Shown here piece by piece: positions 1 through 7,423 of a stretch of DNA of 64,000 nt; positions within the stretch are counted from its first letter, which is position 1; every line of letters starts with the position of its first letter. The notes beneath the pieces were generated by a model that did no database searches, was not told the origin of the DNA, and was given only the letters and a program-made list of their open reading frames with translations. Source of the DNA: Bacteroidetes bacterium 47-18 (GTDB lineage Bacteria; Bacteroidota; Bacteroidia; Chitinophagales; Chitinophagaceae); NCBI GenBank assembly GCA_001897155.1, contig MKSF01000013.1:310001-374000 (forward strand). Direction: 5' to 3'. Position numbers and translations under genes: made by a program.

Positions 1-167
1 ACATACGTTCTTTCCCGGTCTTCCATCAGAGCCTTAAGATACTCCTGCTCTTTTCTTTTGGTACGCCTGGTATAGGTCACGATGATCACCACCATAAAAA
101 ATACCATCACCGAGGTGGCCAGTATCGCAATGATCAGGAAAGGCACAATATGTTTATCTCCGCTCAT
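1..167 (-). CDS. Probable sensor histidine kinase, N-terminal fragment cut by the window edge
   Basis: Only the first 55 codons are visible; the gene runs off the left edge. The start ATG (165-167) overlaps the end of the upstream membrane-protein gene by 14 bp, so the two are translationally linked. The visible part has one strong hydrophobic segment (about residues 9-31) followed by a highly charged linker containing TRRTKRKEQEYLKAL. A single membrane anchor followed by a charged, helical linker is the usual N-terminus of small Bacteroidota sensor kinases, and a LuxR-type response regulator gene heads the same operon. No kinase domain can be seen, so the kinase call is inference from context. 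Confidence 0.5.
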   Translation of the reverse strand, partial: MSGDKHIVPFLIIAILATSVMVFFMVVIIVTYTRRTKRKEQEYLKALMEDRERTY

Positions 168-813
168 GCACATTAAGTTTCATCCGGGAATACCGCCACA
201 GGAATACTCCCAGCAGGCTATACAATAATATATTGATACCCAGTATAATAAAATAAAAATAATCATTCTCCAGCCTTAGCTCAAAGGGATGATAGGCGCT
301 TCTGCCCCACAGGTTGACAAGCTGGTAAAATACAAATACGGTAGCTATCCAGAACAGCGGGATCCTGTATATAACAGCCTCATCATCCCGGAGCACCATA
401 TTATAAATGGTATATAAAGCGATCACGAGTATGAGGAAACCGGATATCTGTTCGGTAAGGTATTGGTGAACGCTGCTGAAATCGGGAAACAGCAGGATAT
501 TGAGGGGCAGCGCCGCCATACCCGCTATCAGGAGTACCAATACCAGCCTGCCGGCCTTTTTATGTTCCGCGCTTAAATAGAAAAAGGTGCCCAGCAATAT
601 GAATGAGATGTAATCATACAGGTTAGACAGTATATAGTTATTCCTGAAAAGCGATATGCTGTAAGCGCTCAGTATCTCATTCACCAGCGCATACAGGATA
701 AAAAGGCACAGGAAACGCGTTGCCCTGTCCGTCTTACGCAGGCGGTACAATGCAGCTACGGCAGCAAAGCCTATGATCACATAGTATATGTACAGTACCT
801 GTTGCTCCGTCAT
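154..813 (-). CDS. Seven-helix integral membrane protein of unknown function
   Basis: The 219-residue protein is almost entirely hydrophobic, with about seven predicted membrane helices (roughly 7-23, 34-53, 65-82, 91-110, 124-141, 152-170 and 187-208) and a short basic C-terminus. I do not recognise a named family. It starts directly after the stop of the small exported protein gene and overlaps the kinase start by 14 bp, so it belongs to the response regulator operon. Such a protein encoded between a regulator and a single-pass kinase could be the sensory partner of the kinase, but that is inference. No catalytic motif is visible. Confidence 0.7.
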   Translation of the reverse strand: MTEQQVLYIYYVIIGFAAVAALYRLRKTDRATRFLCLFILYALVNEILSAYSISLFRNNYILSNLYDYISFILLGTFFYLSAEHKKAGRLVLVLLIAGMAALPLNILLFPDFSSVHQYLTEQISGFLILVIALYTIYNMVLRDDEAVIYRIPLFWIATVFVFYQLVNLWGRSAYHPFELRLENDYFYFIILGINILLYSLLGVFLWRYSRMKLNVHERR

Positions 814-1263
814 CTACTCCAGGATATGATTGCTTGCAGAACCTGTTGTGAGACATTTGGTAGGACAGGGACGGGCCTTGTTCAGCACACGCATACCGGG
901 TGCAAATACATAATTGCCGCGACTGTTATAACCGGCCAGAATGACCGTCAGCGCACCGCTCTCCAGACCGGCCGGCAACCCTTCATTACCCGAGTTGATA
1001 TACTCCAGCGTATGCGCGAACATGATCTTGACACCGCGGATGGCCGTATCGCTCAGGTACGTCCTGATATCATCCGCATCCAGGATCAGGCTGTTCAACT
1101 GTTCCTGGGCATCCACAGCATCTATACTGCTGAGGTAGCTCTGTATCATCCTGTTGGCCGAATCTTTAGATATGAAATTAGCGGAATGGGGATCAATATT
1201 GCTGCTGCTGTATCCCATCAGCCAGGCAGCGGAAATTATACCGATTAAATTCAGTTTTGACAT
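814..1263 (-). CDS. Small exported protein of unknown function in a two-component operon
   Basis: The 149-residue product has a short N-terminal hydrophobic stretch (about residues 4-18, LNLIGIISAAWLMGY) that looks like a signal peptide or anchor. The rest is a soluble, mostly helical region without recognised domains. Cys residues occur only near the C-terminus (RPCPTKCLTT). The start is 35 bp after the response regulator stop, and the stop directly abuts the next start, so the gene is co-transcribed. A periplasmic role connected to signal sensing is plausible but unsupported by any motif. The plus-strand reading frames across it have no recognisable product. Confidence 0.65.
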   Translation of the reverse strand: MSKLNLIGIISAAWLMGYSSSNIDPHSANFISKDSANRMIQSYLSSIDAVDAQEQLNSLILDADDIRTYLSDTAIRGVKIMFAHTLEYINSGNEGLPAGLESGALTVILAGYNSRGNYVFAPGMRVLNKARPCPTKCLTTGSASNHILE

Positions 1264-1298
1264 TTTATATTGGGTTTAGTGATTAGGGTTTGGCATTT

Positions 1299-1973
1299 TC
1301 AGGCATTCACGGATACGAATCCGTTCTTGATAGCGTACATCAGCAGTCCTACCCTGCTTTTAACGCCTATCTTCTGGTAAAGCTTATACCGGTGCATCTC
1401 CAGGCTTTTATGTGTAAAGCCTACCTGGTCGGCAATTTCATCCAGGGTCTTATCCTCCCCGCAGTATTTGAGCAGCAGCTCTTCCACCGCGTTGAACTCC
1501 GGTTCATCCTTGGCCTTTCTTTTCAGGCTGGTAAGCGGTGTATCGAACAGCTCGGTATTATAGATGCGGTTATTGTAGACTGCCGTTATCGCCCTGAGGA
1601 GCTCGCTGGTCCTGGAACGCTTGCCCAGGTAACCGTCAGCGCCGCACCTGACCATCCTGAGCTGGTACAGCTCCGTTTCATACCCGGAAAGTGCGATGAT
1701 CTTTATATCAGGCCATTCCTTCCTTATGAACAGGGAGGTATCAAAACCGTTCATAACCGGCATTTCTATATCCAGCAGGCATACGTGGGGAAGCTCGCTG
1801 CTTGCCTGGATGCCCCGGATCAGGTCCGACCCGTTATCCGCGGTGACGATCACTTTCACCTTCCCCGTCTGCTCCAGGTTATTGATGAGCGCATCTCTTA
1901 CAAGATGGTGATCTTCCGCATAGGCGACAAGCACAGGATAAGGTAATTCGGGTTCCATATTGTCAGTTTTCAA
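1299..1973 (-). CDS. Response regulator, NarL/FixJ (LuxR) family
   Basis: The 224-residue protein has an N-terminal receiver domain (about 13-130) with the acidic pocket E20/D21, phospho-acceptor D68 in CLLDIEMPVMNG and the conserved Lys K118 in GYLGKR. A C-terminal helix-turn-helix follows (about 155-215, with LDEIADQVGFTHKSLEMHR and an IGVKSRVGLL recognition region). By family knowledge it is a DNA-binding transcription factor activated by a partner kinase, probably the kinase truncated at the left edge. It is the first gene of a four-gene minus-strand operon and is transcribed divergently from the tyrosinase gene. The intervening 265 bp carries two palindromes that could be its operators (inference). 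Confidence 0.92.
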   Translation of the reverse strand: MKTDNMEPELPYPVLVAYAEDHHLVRDALINNLEQTGKVKVIVTADNGSDLIRGIQASSELPHVCLLDIEMPVMNGFDTSLFIRKEWPDIKIIALSGYETELYQLRMVRCGADGYLGKRSRTSELLRAITAVYNNRIYNTELFDTPLTSLKRKAKDEPEFNAVEELLLKYCGEDKTLDEIADQVGFTHKSLEMHRYKLYQKIGVKSRVGLLMYAIKNGFVSVNA

Positions 1974-2013
1974 GGTGGTATTGCAAAAATATTGTTATCA
2001 GGAAAAAAGATTA

Positions 2014-2027
2014 GAGGGTTATCCCTC
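2014..2027. promoter_or_regulatory. Candidate operator, GAGGG-TTAT-CCCTC palindrome (copy 1)
   Basis: A perfect 5-bp inverted repeat with a 4-bp AT spacer lies 41 bp upstream of the response regulator start, in the divergent region shared with the tyrosinase gene. Two further AGGG-N4-(C/T)CCT sites occur at 2119-2130 and 5370-5381. The function is inferred from symmetry, recurrence and position. Confidence 0.45.
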
Positions 2028-2053
2028 CATTATTATACCATTTATTTCCATAT

Positions 2054-2069
2054 TGGATATACATATCCA
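2054..2069. promoter_or_regulatory. Second palindrome, TGGATAT-AC-ATATCCA
   Basis: A perfect 7-bp inverted repeat with a 2-bp centre sits in the divergent promoter region between the response regulator and tyrosinase genes. Its sequence differs from the AGGG-N4-CCCT sites, so it could bind a different factor. It was seen only once. It may be chance, as the surroundings are AT-rich. Confidence 0.3.
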
Positions 2070-2112
2070 TTTTATATTAGTACAGGCCCCTGCATTTTAA
2101 CAATTAAAAAAG

Positions 2113-2143
2113 ATTTGGAGGGTTATTCCTTTGCATATCTGCA
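2113..2143 (+). promoter_or_regulatory. Promoter/operator module of the tyrosinase gene (copy of a 31-bp repeat)
   Basis: This 31-bp block contains the palindromic core AGGGTTATTCCT (2119-2130) directly followed by TTTGCA, so a -7-like TTnnTTTG box overlaps the right half-site. It recurs at 5364-5394 with 27 of 31 positions identical by my count. The tyrosinase ATG is 96 bp downstream. Bacteroidota promoters use a TAnnTTTG -7 box; that the palindrome is the operator of the divergent response regulator is inference. Confidence 0.45.
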
Positions 2144-2238
2144 CGACGGTAAATACTTTTAATAGATGTTAAAATTATAAAATATTTACAATAACGCTTC
2201 TTTACCCACAGCTATTTTTTAACCTTAAATACAACACC

Positions 2239-4224
2239 ATGAAAAGAATTGTATTACTATTCGGCCTTCTTATTGCGATGGCAGCAGGGACGTTTGCCCA
2301 GCACCCGATGTGTACCGGCTCCCGCCGGGATATTTATTCCTTCTCGCCCAGTGAGCGGCTGGAGCTGCGCAATCTTATCCATGACTGGTTACGGACCCAG
2401 ATCAATCCTTCCTTTCCTTCGGGCGCCCAGCGGTACCCCCTGATCTGGCAGCACACCGAGCATAACCTCATGATCCATATGACCGGGCAAAAGATATTCC
2501 TCACATGGCACCGTTATTATATCCAGGAGCTGGAGCACTGGCTGACCGACAACGGTCATAACAAATATGTGCCCCTGCCGTCCTGGGACCCCACGACCGC
2601 CATACCCAACGAGTTTTTTAATAATGCTGCGGGCAGCGGTTCCTCCCAGCTTGACGGCGGCTTCCCGAACATCTCCAGCCAGAATATTACACCACCATCC
2701 ATTTCCAGCTACCTGCCGCCTGCTGCCTGCGGGAACTTTGCCAGCGCTGATAATTTTTCCGCCAGCATGGAGGTCAGCTATCACAACGCTATCCACACCG
2801 CGATAGGCGGATCCATGGCCAGTGTTACCAACGCTCCCGGCACTGCTGTATTCTGGATATTCCACGCCTGGGTGGATGATCTCTGGTACTGCTACCAGAA
2901 AAACTGCCAGCTCCTCGGCGCTGACCTGTATGTAAAGAAGTACAATACGGACGAAGGCGTAACACCCGTACCTTCAGGCATTGAGCTGTGGAAAGCGCCG
3001 GATATCTGGATCAGGAACAATCCTGACGGCTTCCAAAACCAGGTAAGCGAGGACATTGTAATGTCCGGCCCGGGAGAAAGAGCTTATGTGTATGTAAAAG
3101 TGCACAACAGGGGCGCTTCACCCAACAGGGACAATATGGGCAATATCGGTGTGTACTGGGCACAGGGTTCCGTCGGCGTACAATGGCCGAACCCCTGGAC
3201 AGGCGCAACGACCATTCCCTGCGGACAGCCACGTCCCCTGGGCGGATTCATCGGTAACAAGCCCTTACGCCGCGTAAATGAAAACTTCCTGAACAATATA
3301 CACAGCGGTCACCATACTACCCTGGAAAAGGATTATTATATCTACGAGTTCGAATGGACCGGCATGCCCGATCCCGACCACTATACCACCTGTTTCCCCG
3401 AAGTATGGCAACAGCAGCATTTCTGCCTGCTGGCCCGTATGGATGAGGAAGGCAGCAGCACACCTACCGGCAGCGACATTTATGCCAATATGAGCGCCAG
3501 CAACAATATTGCCATGCGCAATGTCACGATCCTGAAAGACGGCATTTCCACTATGAGGGCCGGCAGTATCCTCTGGGGCAACTATACGGAGCTCCCGATG
3601 AACAATACAAGACTGACCATCAGGTTCGAGAGCCAGGAAGACGCAGGCCTGTTACAGGTAGCCGACGTTTCCATAAAATTTGACAGGGAAACGATACGGG
3701 AGTGGAACGGCAATACCCGGGGGCTGCGCAGGATAGATGAGCAGGTCTTTATGCTCACGGCTGACGGCGGCTTCATAGAGAATTTCGTCCTGCCGCCCAA
3801 TACGGTGAAAGGACTGACCATACAGGTAGAGCCCAAGCCCAATCAACGCATTACCGGCACCCATAAATTTGACCTGGTGCAATATGACGGCGACAGGATC
3901 GTCAGCGGTGAAAATTACGTCGTAGAGCCGGGCGAGATCCAGATACAACATACCATACCATTGGCCGGCCAGGATAAGGAGCTCTATCTCATTTATCCGA
4001 ACCCAGCCAGCAGCGAGATCACGGTGCTGAGCACGCAAAATGCGACCAGCCTGCTGGATATCAGTATTTTCAGCGCTCTCGGACAGGAGGTGCTTACCGT
4101 TAAATCTCTGGTACAGGGAACAGCCATATCCGTCAGCGACCTGCCTGAAGGTGTTTATATCATCCGTATCCTTGATACGGAAAGCAATACGCACAGCAGC
4201 CATAAGCTGGTGATCAGCAAATAA
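2239..4224 (+). CDS. Secreted tyrosinase-family copper oxidase with T9SS sorting domain
   Basis: The 661-residue protein starts with a signal peptide ending in AGTFAQ (about residue 21). A tyrosinase/polyphenol oxidase copper fold follows at about 30-225. The CuA region is around H72/H75, H80 and H91 (KIFLTWHRYYIQELE) and the CuB region has H182, H186 (YHNAIHTAIG) and H209 (FWIFHAWVDDLW). Known members oxidise phenols to quinones with a dinuclear copper site. The long middle region contains a beta-sandwich-like segment (VYVKVHNRGA). The last 80 residues (LIYPNPASSEI to KLVISK) match a type A T9SS sorting domain, so export to the cell surface is expected. The spacing between the last two CuA histidines is 11 rather than the usual 9, so activity needs testing. 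Confidence 0.88.
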   Translation: MKRIVLLFGLLIAMAAGTFAQHPMCTGSRRDIYSFSPSERLELRNLIHDWLRTQINPSFPSGAQRYPLIWQHTEHNLMIHMTGQKIFLTWHRYYIQELEHWLTDNGHNKYVPLPSWDPTTAIPNEFFNNAAGSGSSQLDGGFPNISSQNITPPSISSYLPPAACGNFASADNFSASMEVSYHNAIHTAIGGSMASVTNAPGTAVFWIFHAWVDDLWYCYQKNCQLLGADLYVKKYNTDEGVTPVPSGIELWKAPDIWIRNNPDGFQNQVSEDIVMSGPGERAYVYVKVHNRGASPNRDNMGNIGVYWAQGSVGVQWPNPWTGATTIPCGQPRPLGGFIGNKPLRRVNENFLNNIHSGHHTTLEKDYYIYEFEWTGMPDPDHYTTCFPEVWQQQHFCLLARMDEEGSSTPTGSDIYANMSASNNIAMRNVTILKDGISTMRAGSILWGNYTELPMNNTRLTIRFESQEDAGLLQVADVSIKFDRETIREWNGNTRGLRRIDEQVFMLTADGGFIENFVLPPNTVKGLTIQVEPKPNQRITGTHKFDLVQYDGDRIVSGENYVVEPGEIQIQHTIPLAGQDKELYLIYPNPASSEITVLSTQNATSLLDISIFSALGQEVLTVKSLVQGTAISVSDLPEGVYIIRILDTESNTHSSHKLVISK

Positions 4225-4237
4225 ATGCCCCTTTATT

Positions 4238-4266
4238 GTAGTACGTTATATTTTATAACGTACTAC
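4238..4266 (+). terminator. Perfect 13-bp hairpin after the tyrosinase gene
   Basis: Arms 4238-4250 (GTAGTACGTTATA) and 4254-4266 are perfectly complementary around a TTT loop, 13 bp after the tyrosinase stop. The 3' side is only weakly T-rich (ATTCCCTTTT), so this may be an attenuating or RNA-stabilising hairpin rather than a strong terminator between the two T9SS cargo genes. Confidence 0.55.
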
Positions 4267-4289
4267 ATTCCCTTTTAATCCCAACAGCT

Positions 4290-5255
4290 ATGCAGAAATT
4301 ATTGTTCCTTTGCTTTGGCCTTTTACTGTCCCTGCCCGTTTCCGCGCAGGACCACAATACCGGCTTCGAAAAATGGCATCCGGCACTGCGTATTTCACGT
4401 ATGACCGAAGACCCCGGCACACCCGGATGCTACAGGACCATGATAGGCGATATCATCGCTACGGGAGAGCACCTGGCACCCGACAGCATCCTGACTGGGT
4501 GGTCAGCAGTACGTTACGGCATTACCCGCACCAATGATGCTCATTCGGGCCAATATGCCGCCATGGTACATATGTGGTATAACGGCTCCCCATCGGTACT
4601 CTGCCTGGGCAAAAGCAATGATCCCGGCAATTATATCAGCAAGGTGCATCTTGACCGCAAGCTATACGGCGTATCGGGCTATTACAAATACATCGTTGAC
4701 TCTCTCGGTCCCAACGATACCTACAGGAAAGTGACCATGCTGCACATCCGCACCTATAAGACCAATACCGTCACAGGCGAATCAGAGCTGCTGCATCACG
4801 ATTCGCTTACATTCAGCAGGTCGGATGCTTACAGGGAATTTTACCTGCCTGTCACCTATACGGATTCCGACATCATACCGGATTCCGTCAGCATATGGTT
4901 TGAATCGAAGGGCTACTGGTCCGGCACCACGATCTGTATGCTATCACATTTCCTGTACCTGGATGATCTTGTTTTCCGTTACGCTCCCTATACATTGCCG
5001 GTACAGGAACACCGCCCTCCCGGTAAAAAAAAAGTAAGCATCAGCCCCAATCCCGCCACCGGAAACGCACATCTCCAATATGACAAGGATATGCGCATCC
5101 GGTCCATACAGTTGCTGGATCATTCAGGCAGAACCATCCGGAGGTTCAGTCCGGATAATACCTGCCTGGACCTGGAAGGACTGGAGCAGGGAATGTATAT
5201 ACTGTATATAGCTACACAACAGGGAAGCACCTGTGAAAAGATCATTATAGAATAA
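4290..5255 (+). CDS. Secreted T9SS cargo protein, possible carbohydrate-binding-like fold
   Basis: The 321-residue protein has a signal peptide (LLSLPVSAQ, cleavage near 19) and a central beta-rich region (about 20-240) with FEKWH near the mature N-terminus and a YLDDLVF motif. This pattern resembles PCMD/carbohydrate-binding-type modules that end in a LDDL(V/S)F strand. A T9SS type A sorting domain starts at VSISPNPATGN and ends in EKIIIE. It lies 65 bp after the tyrosinase gene in the same direction, separated by a hairpin, so it may be partly co-transcribed. The substrate and function are unknown; surface location is expected from the sorting domain. Confidence 0.7.
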   Translation: MQKLLFLCFGLLLSLPVSAQDHNTGFEKWHPALRISRMTEDPGTPGCYRTMIGDIIATGEHLAPDSILTGWSAVRYGITRTNDAHSGQYAAMVHMWYNGSPSVLCLGKSNDPGNYISKVHLDRKLYGVSGYYKYIVDSLGPNDTYRKVTMLHIRTYKTNTVTGESELLHHDSLTFSRSDAYREFYLPVTYTDSDIIPDSVSIWFESKGYWSGTTICMLSHFLYLDDLVFRYAPYTLPVQEHRPPGKKKVSISPNPATGNAHLQYDKDMRIRSIQLLDHSGRTIRRFSPDNTCLDLEGLEQGMYILYIATQQGSTCEKIIIE

Positions 5256-5278
5256 GCAGGATCAATGATGATCCACAC

Positions 5279-5308
5279 AAGCCCTGGGAAAACATTTTCC
5301 CGGGGCTT
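5279..5308 (+). terminator. Intrinsic terminator after the second T9SS cargo gene
   Basis: Arms 5279-5292 (AAGCCCTGGGAAAA) and 5295-5308 pair over 14 positions with one G-T wobble, 23 bp after the stop codon. The hairpin is followed by TGTATTTATTG, a moderately T-rich tail. A terminator for the 4290-5255 transcript is likely. Confidence 0.7.
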
Positions 5309-5363
5309 GTATTTATTGTGGCGACATTCCTTTTTGATTTATACAATCCCGGTACATCATACA

Positions 5364-5394
5364 ATTTGGAGGGTTTTCCCTTTGTATGTCTGCA
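5364..5394 (+). promoter_or_regulatory. Orphan second copy of the 31-bp promoter/operator repeat
   Basis: This block matches 2113-2143 at 27 of 31 positions and carries the core AGGGTTTTCCCT (5370-5381) followed by TTTGTATGTCTGCA. Unlike the first copy it has no credible coding sequence downstream on the plus strand. It may be a remnant promoter of a lost gene or drive a non-coding transcript (inference). Confidence 0.4.
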
Positions 5395-5917
5395 ATATTA
5401 TATGGATGTTTGTAACAGGAAATCAGTCATACCAAAACATGAGGATGTATGATTGCAATTCACTCAAAATATAACCGGTTGTTCCAACGTCTGCCAGGAC
5501 GGATCTCGGTACAAAGGTTATTATCATAGATCTAAGCGGTATATATACCATTAACCGGTTACATCGCTTGATCGCCACTATGTAAAAAGGAGCTGTCCTC
5601 ATTTCATCCCCTATCACCTTTGAGTCTCTTTTGGGCAGTTCCTTTTTACATCTTTTCTTTCAACCATATCCCCCCCGCTTTTCTTTCTGGTGCAGATCAT
5701 CTGCAAGTATCGGCATATATAACACCGGCATACCAGTATTTCCTGTTATCGCACACAGGTATATATGCAATCCGTAAAGGCCGTATAATTACCACCGGGA
5801 AAATCTCTCAATAATAAGACGCCGCTGTCCTGCCGGCACATCGTTCCATGACATCGGTATATAAACAGCAAAGCTTCCGCTTTAGCCGCATTCCCCGGCT
5901 ATGCCAGGGCAATATTG
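5395..5917. other. Gene-free region with a long hairpin
   Basis: No convincing gene is visible between the orphan promoter-like repeat and ung. The short frames present on both strands lack family resemblance, and their starts and composition look random. The notable structure is a long imperfect hairpin: arms 5580-5598 (ATGTAAAAAGGAGCTGTCC) and 5633-5651 pair at 19 positions with two G-T wobbles around a 34-nt loop, followed by a T-rich stretch (TCTTTTCTTTC). It could end a short RNA that starts near 5395, or be a degenerate repeat. Confidence 0.4.
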
Positions 5918-6583
5918 TTACCATTCTATAGGTGTCATTCCCCTGGACTGCAGGAAGGCATTGGTCTTGCTGAAATGACGGTTGCCAAACCAGTGTCCCC
6001 TGTTGGCGCTCATAGGTGACGGGTGCCCGGACTGGAGCACATAGTGTTTGGAAGTATCTATACGCGCGCCTTTATTCCTGGCATAGCTGCCCCACAACAG
6101 GAAGACCACATTTTCCTTCCGGTCCGACACTTCCCTGATCACCGCGTCCGTAAAGATCTCCCAGCCATGGTTCTGGTGGCTCCCTGCCTTACCCTGCTCT
6201 ACCGTAAGCGTGGCGTTGAGCAGCAGCACACCCTGGTCAGCCCAGCGCTCCAGGTTGCCGGACGCCGGGAAGGGCTTACCGAGATCCGACTCTATTTCCT
6301 TAAAGATATTAATAAGCGATGGCGGCAAAGGGACGCCGTCATTAACGGAAAAGCAAAGCCCGTTAGCCTGTCCGGGGCCATGATAGGGATCCTGTCCTAT
6401 AATAACGACTTTGACATCCTGGAATTTACAATGGTCGAATGCCGCAAATATCTGGCTGCCTTTGGGATAACATACCTTGGTATGATATTCCTGCTTAACG
6501 AATGCAGTAAGCGCGGTAAAATAAGGAGCCTTGAACTCTTCTTCCAGCACAGCTTTCCAGGAGGCATCAATTTTTATAGACAT
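5918..6583 (-). CDS. ung: Uracil-DNA glycosylase, family 1
   Basis: The 221-residue protein is full length for family 1 UDG. It contains the water-activating motif GQDPYHG (residues 63-69, catalytic D65) and the DNA-intercalating motif HPSPMSANRG near 187-196. It removes uracil from DNA to start base excision repair. The gene follows ogt on the same strand with a 126-bp gap, so both may form a small repair transcription unit. The start Met (MSIKIDASWK) gives the normal N-terminus. Confidence 0.97.
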   Translation of the reverse strand: MSIKIDASWKAVLEEEFKAPYFTALTAFVKQEYHTKVCYPKGSQIFAAFDHCKFQDVKVVIIGQDPYHGPGQANGLCFSVNDGVPLPPSLINIFKEIESDLGKPFPASGNLERWADQGVLLLNATLTVEQGKAGSHQNHGWEIFTDAVIREVSDRKENVVFLLWGSYARNKGARIDTSKHYVLQSGHPSPMSANRGHWFGNRHFSKTNAFLQSRGMTPIEW

Positions 6584-6709
6584 AGGTTATATATTTATAC
6601 AGGAGCAGTATTGCTGCCGCGAATTTAGTAATGTATTTGCTTTTATAAAACCCGGTAAGAGCTTAACGGAACAGTCAGCGCACAAAGTATTTCCCGGGAG
6701 CAGGCATCC

Positions 6710-7237
6710 TCATTCAAAAAGCCCGCCCTGCTGCACGTTGGATTCCAGCTCCAGTAAACGCTGCTTAACCGCAATACCCCCTGCATAACCGGTAAGGGAC
6801 CTGTTGCTCCCTATCACACGGTGGCAAGGCACAATAATCGAAATGGCATTGGCCCCGTTAGCGCTGGCCACCGCACGTATGGCTTTTTCATCTCCCAGCC
6901 GCCGGCTCAGCTCCAGGTAGGAAACGGTAGCTCCATAGGGTATTTCCATCAGTGCCGTCCATACCTTCCGCTGGAATTCAGTACCGGCCAGCAACAAAGG
7001 CAGGTCGAATGCTGTCCGTTGCCGGGCAAAATAGGCTTCCAGTTGCGCTATGGCATCCTGGTGCAGGAGCGTAGCCTCATCCCTGTAAGCTGCATCCAGA
7101 AAGGCTGTCAGTCTCCGGTCCACCGAGGAGCGCTTTGCACGGTGATGCCAGTCGAGGAGGCACAGCTTACCCTCATAGTCGCCTATAAGAAGAGAGCCGT
7201 AAGGACTCTGGTATTGCTGGGTATGTATATATTTCAT
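6710..7237 (-). CDS. ogt: Methylated-DNA--[protein]-cysteine S-methyltransferase
   Basis: The 175-residue protein has the acceptor site IIVPCHRVIG (C138), the Asn hinge and helix-turn-helix region before it (YGATVSYLELSRRLG, about 101-115), and a C-terminal GYAGG loop. It repairs O6-alkylguanine by irreversible transfer of the alkyl group to C138. The N-terminal ribonuclease-like domain is short, as in Ogt proteins, and there is no Ada regulatory domain. Downstream on the same strand lies ung, suggesting a repair-related gene pair. Confidence 0.95.
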   Translation of the reverse strand: MKYIHTQQYQSPYGSLLIGDYEGKLCLLDWHHRAKRSSVDRRLTAFLDAAYRDEATLLHQDAIAQLEAYFARQRTAFDLPLLLAGTEFQRKVWTALMEIPYGATVSYLELSRRLGDEKAIRAVASANGANAISIIVPCHRVIGSNRSLTGYAGGIAVKQRLLELESNVQQGGLFE

Positions 7238-7364
7238 GAGATGTATAGTAGCAGCAAGTTACAATTTTTATCGCAGATGCATAAGGATATCCTGTATCCA
7301 AAACATCATACGCATTCCTTATCTTTTATCCCACTACTCCTGCAGACCGGTAGGGAATTATCGC

Positions 7365-7372
7365 TATATTTG
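7365..7372 (+). promoter_or_regulatory. TAnnTTTG -7 box upstream of the PhyH gene
   Basis: TATATTTG fits the Bacteroidota -7 consensus and lies 51 bp before the dioxygenase start codon. The -33 element is not obvious. Confidence 0.5.
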
Positions 7373-7423
7373 ACCATCCCGAATCTGCTCTGTAAAAGCA
7401 GAAAAAATTCATTATCATAATTT

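Noticed and set aside
5265-5814. Short frames (60-70 codons) in the gap before ung
   Set aside because: They overlap terminator and hairpin sequences, lack ribosome-binding context and have no similarity, so the region is treated as non-coding.
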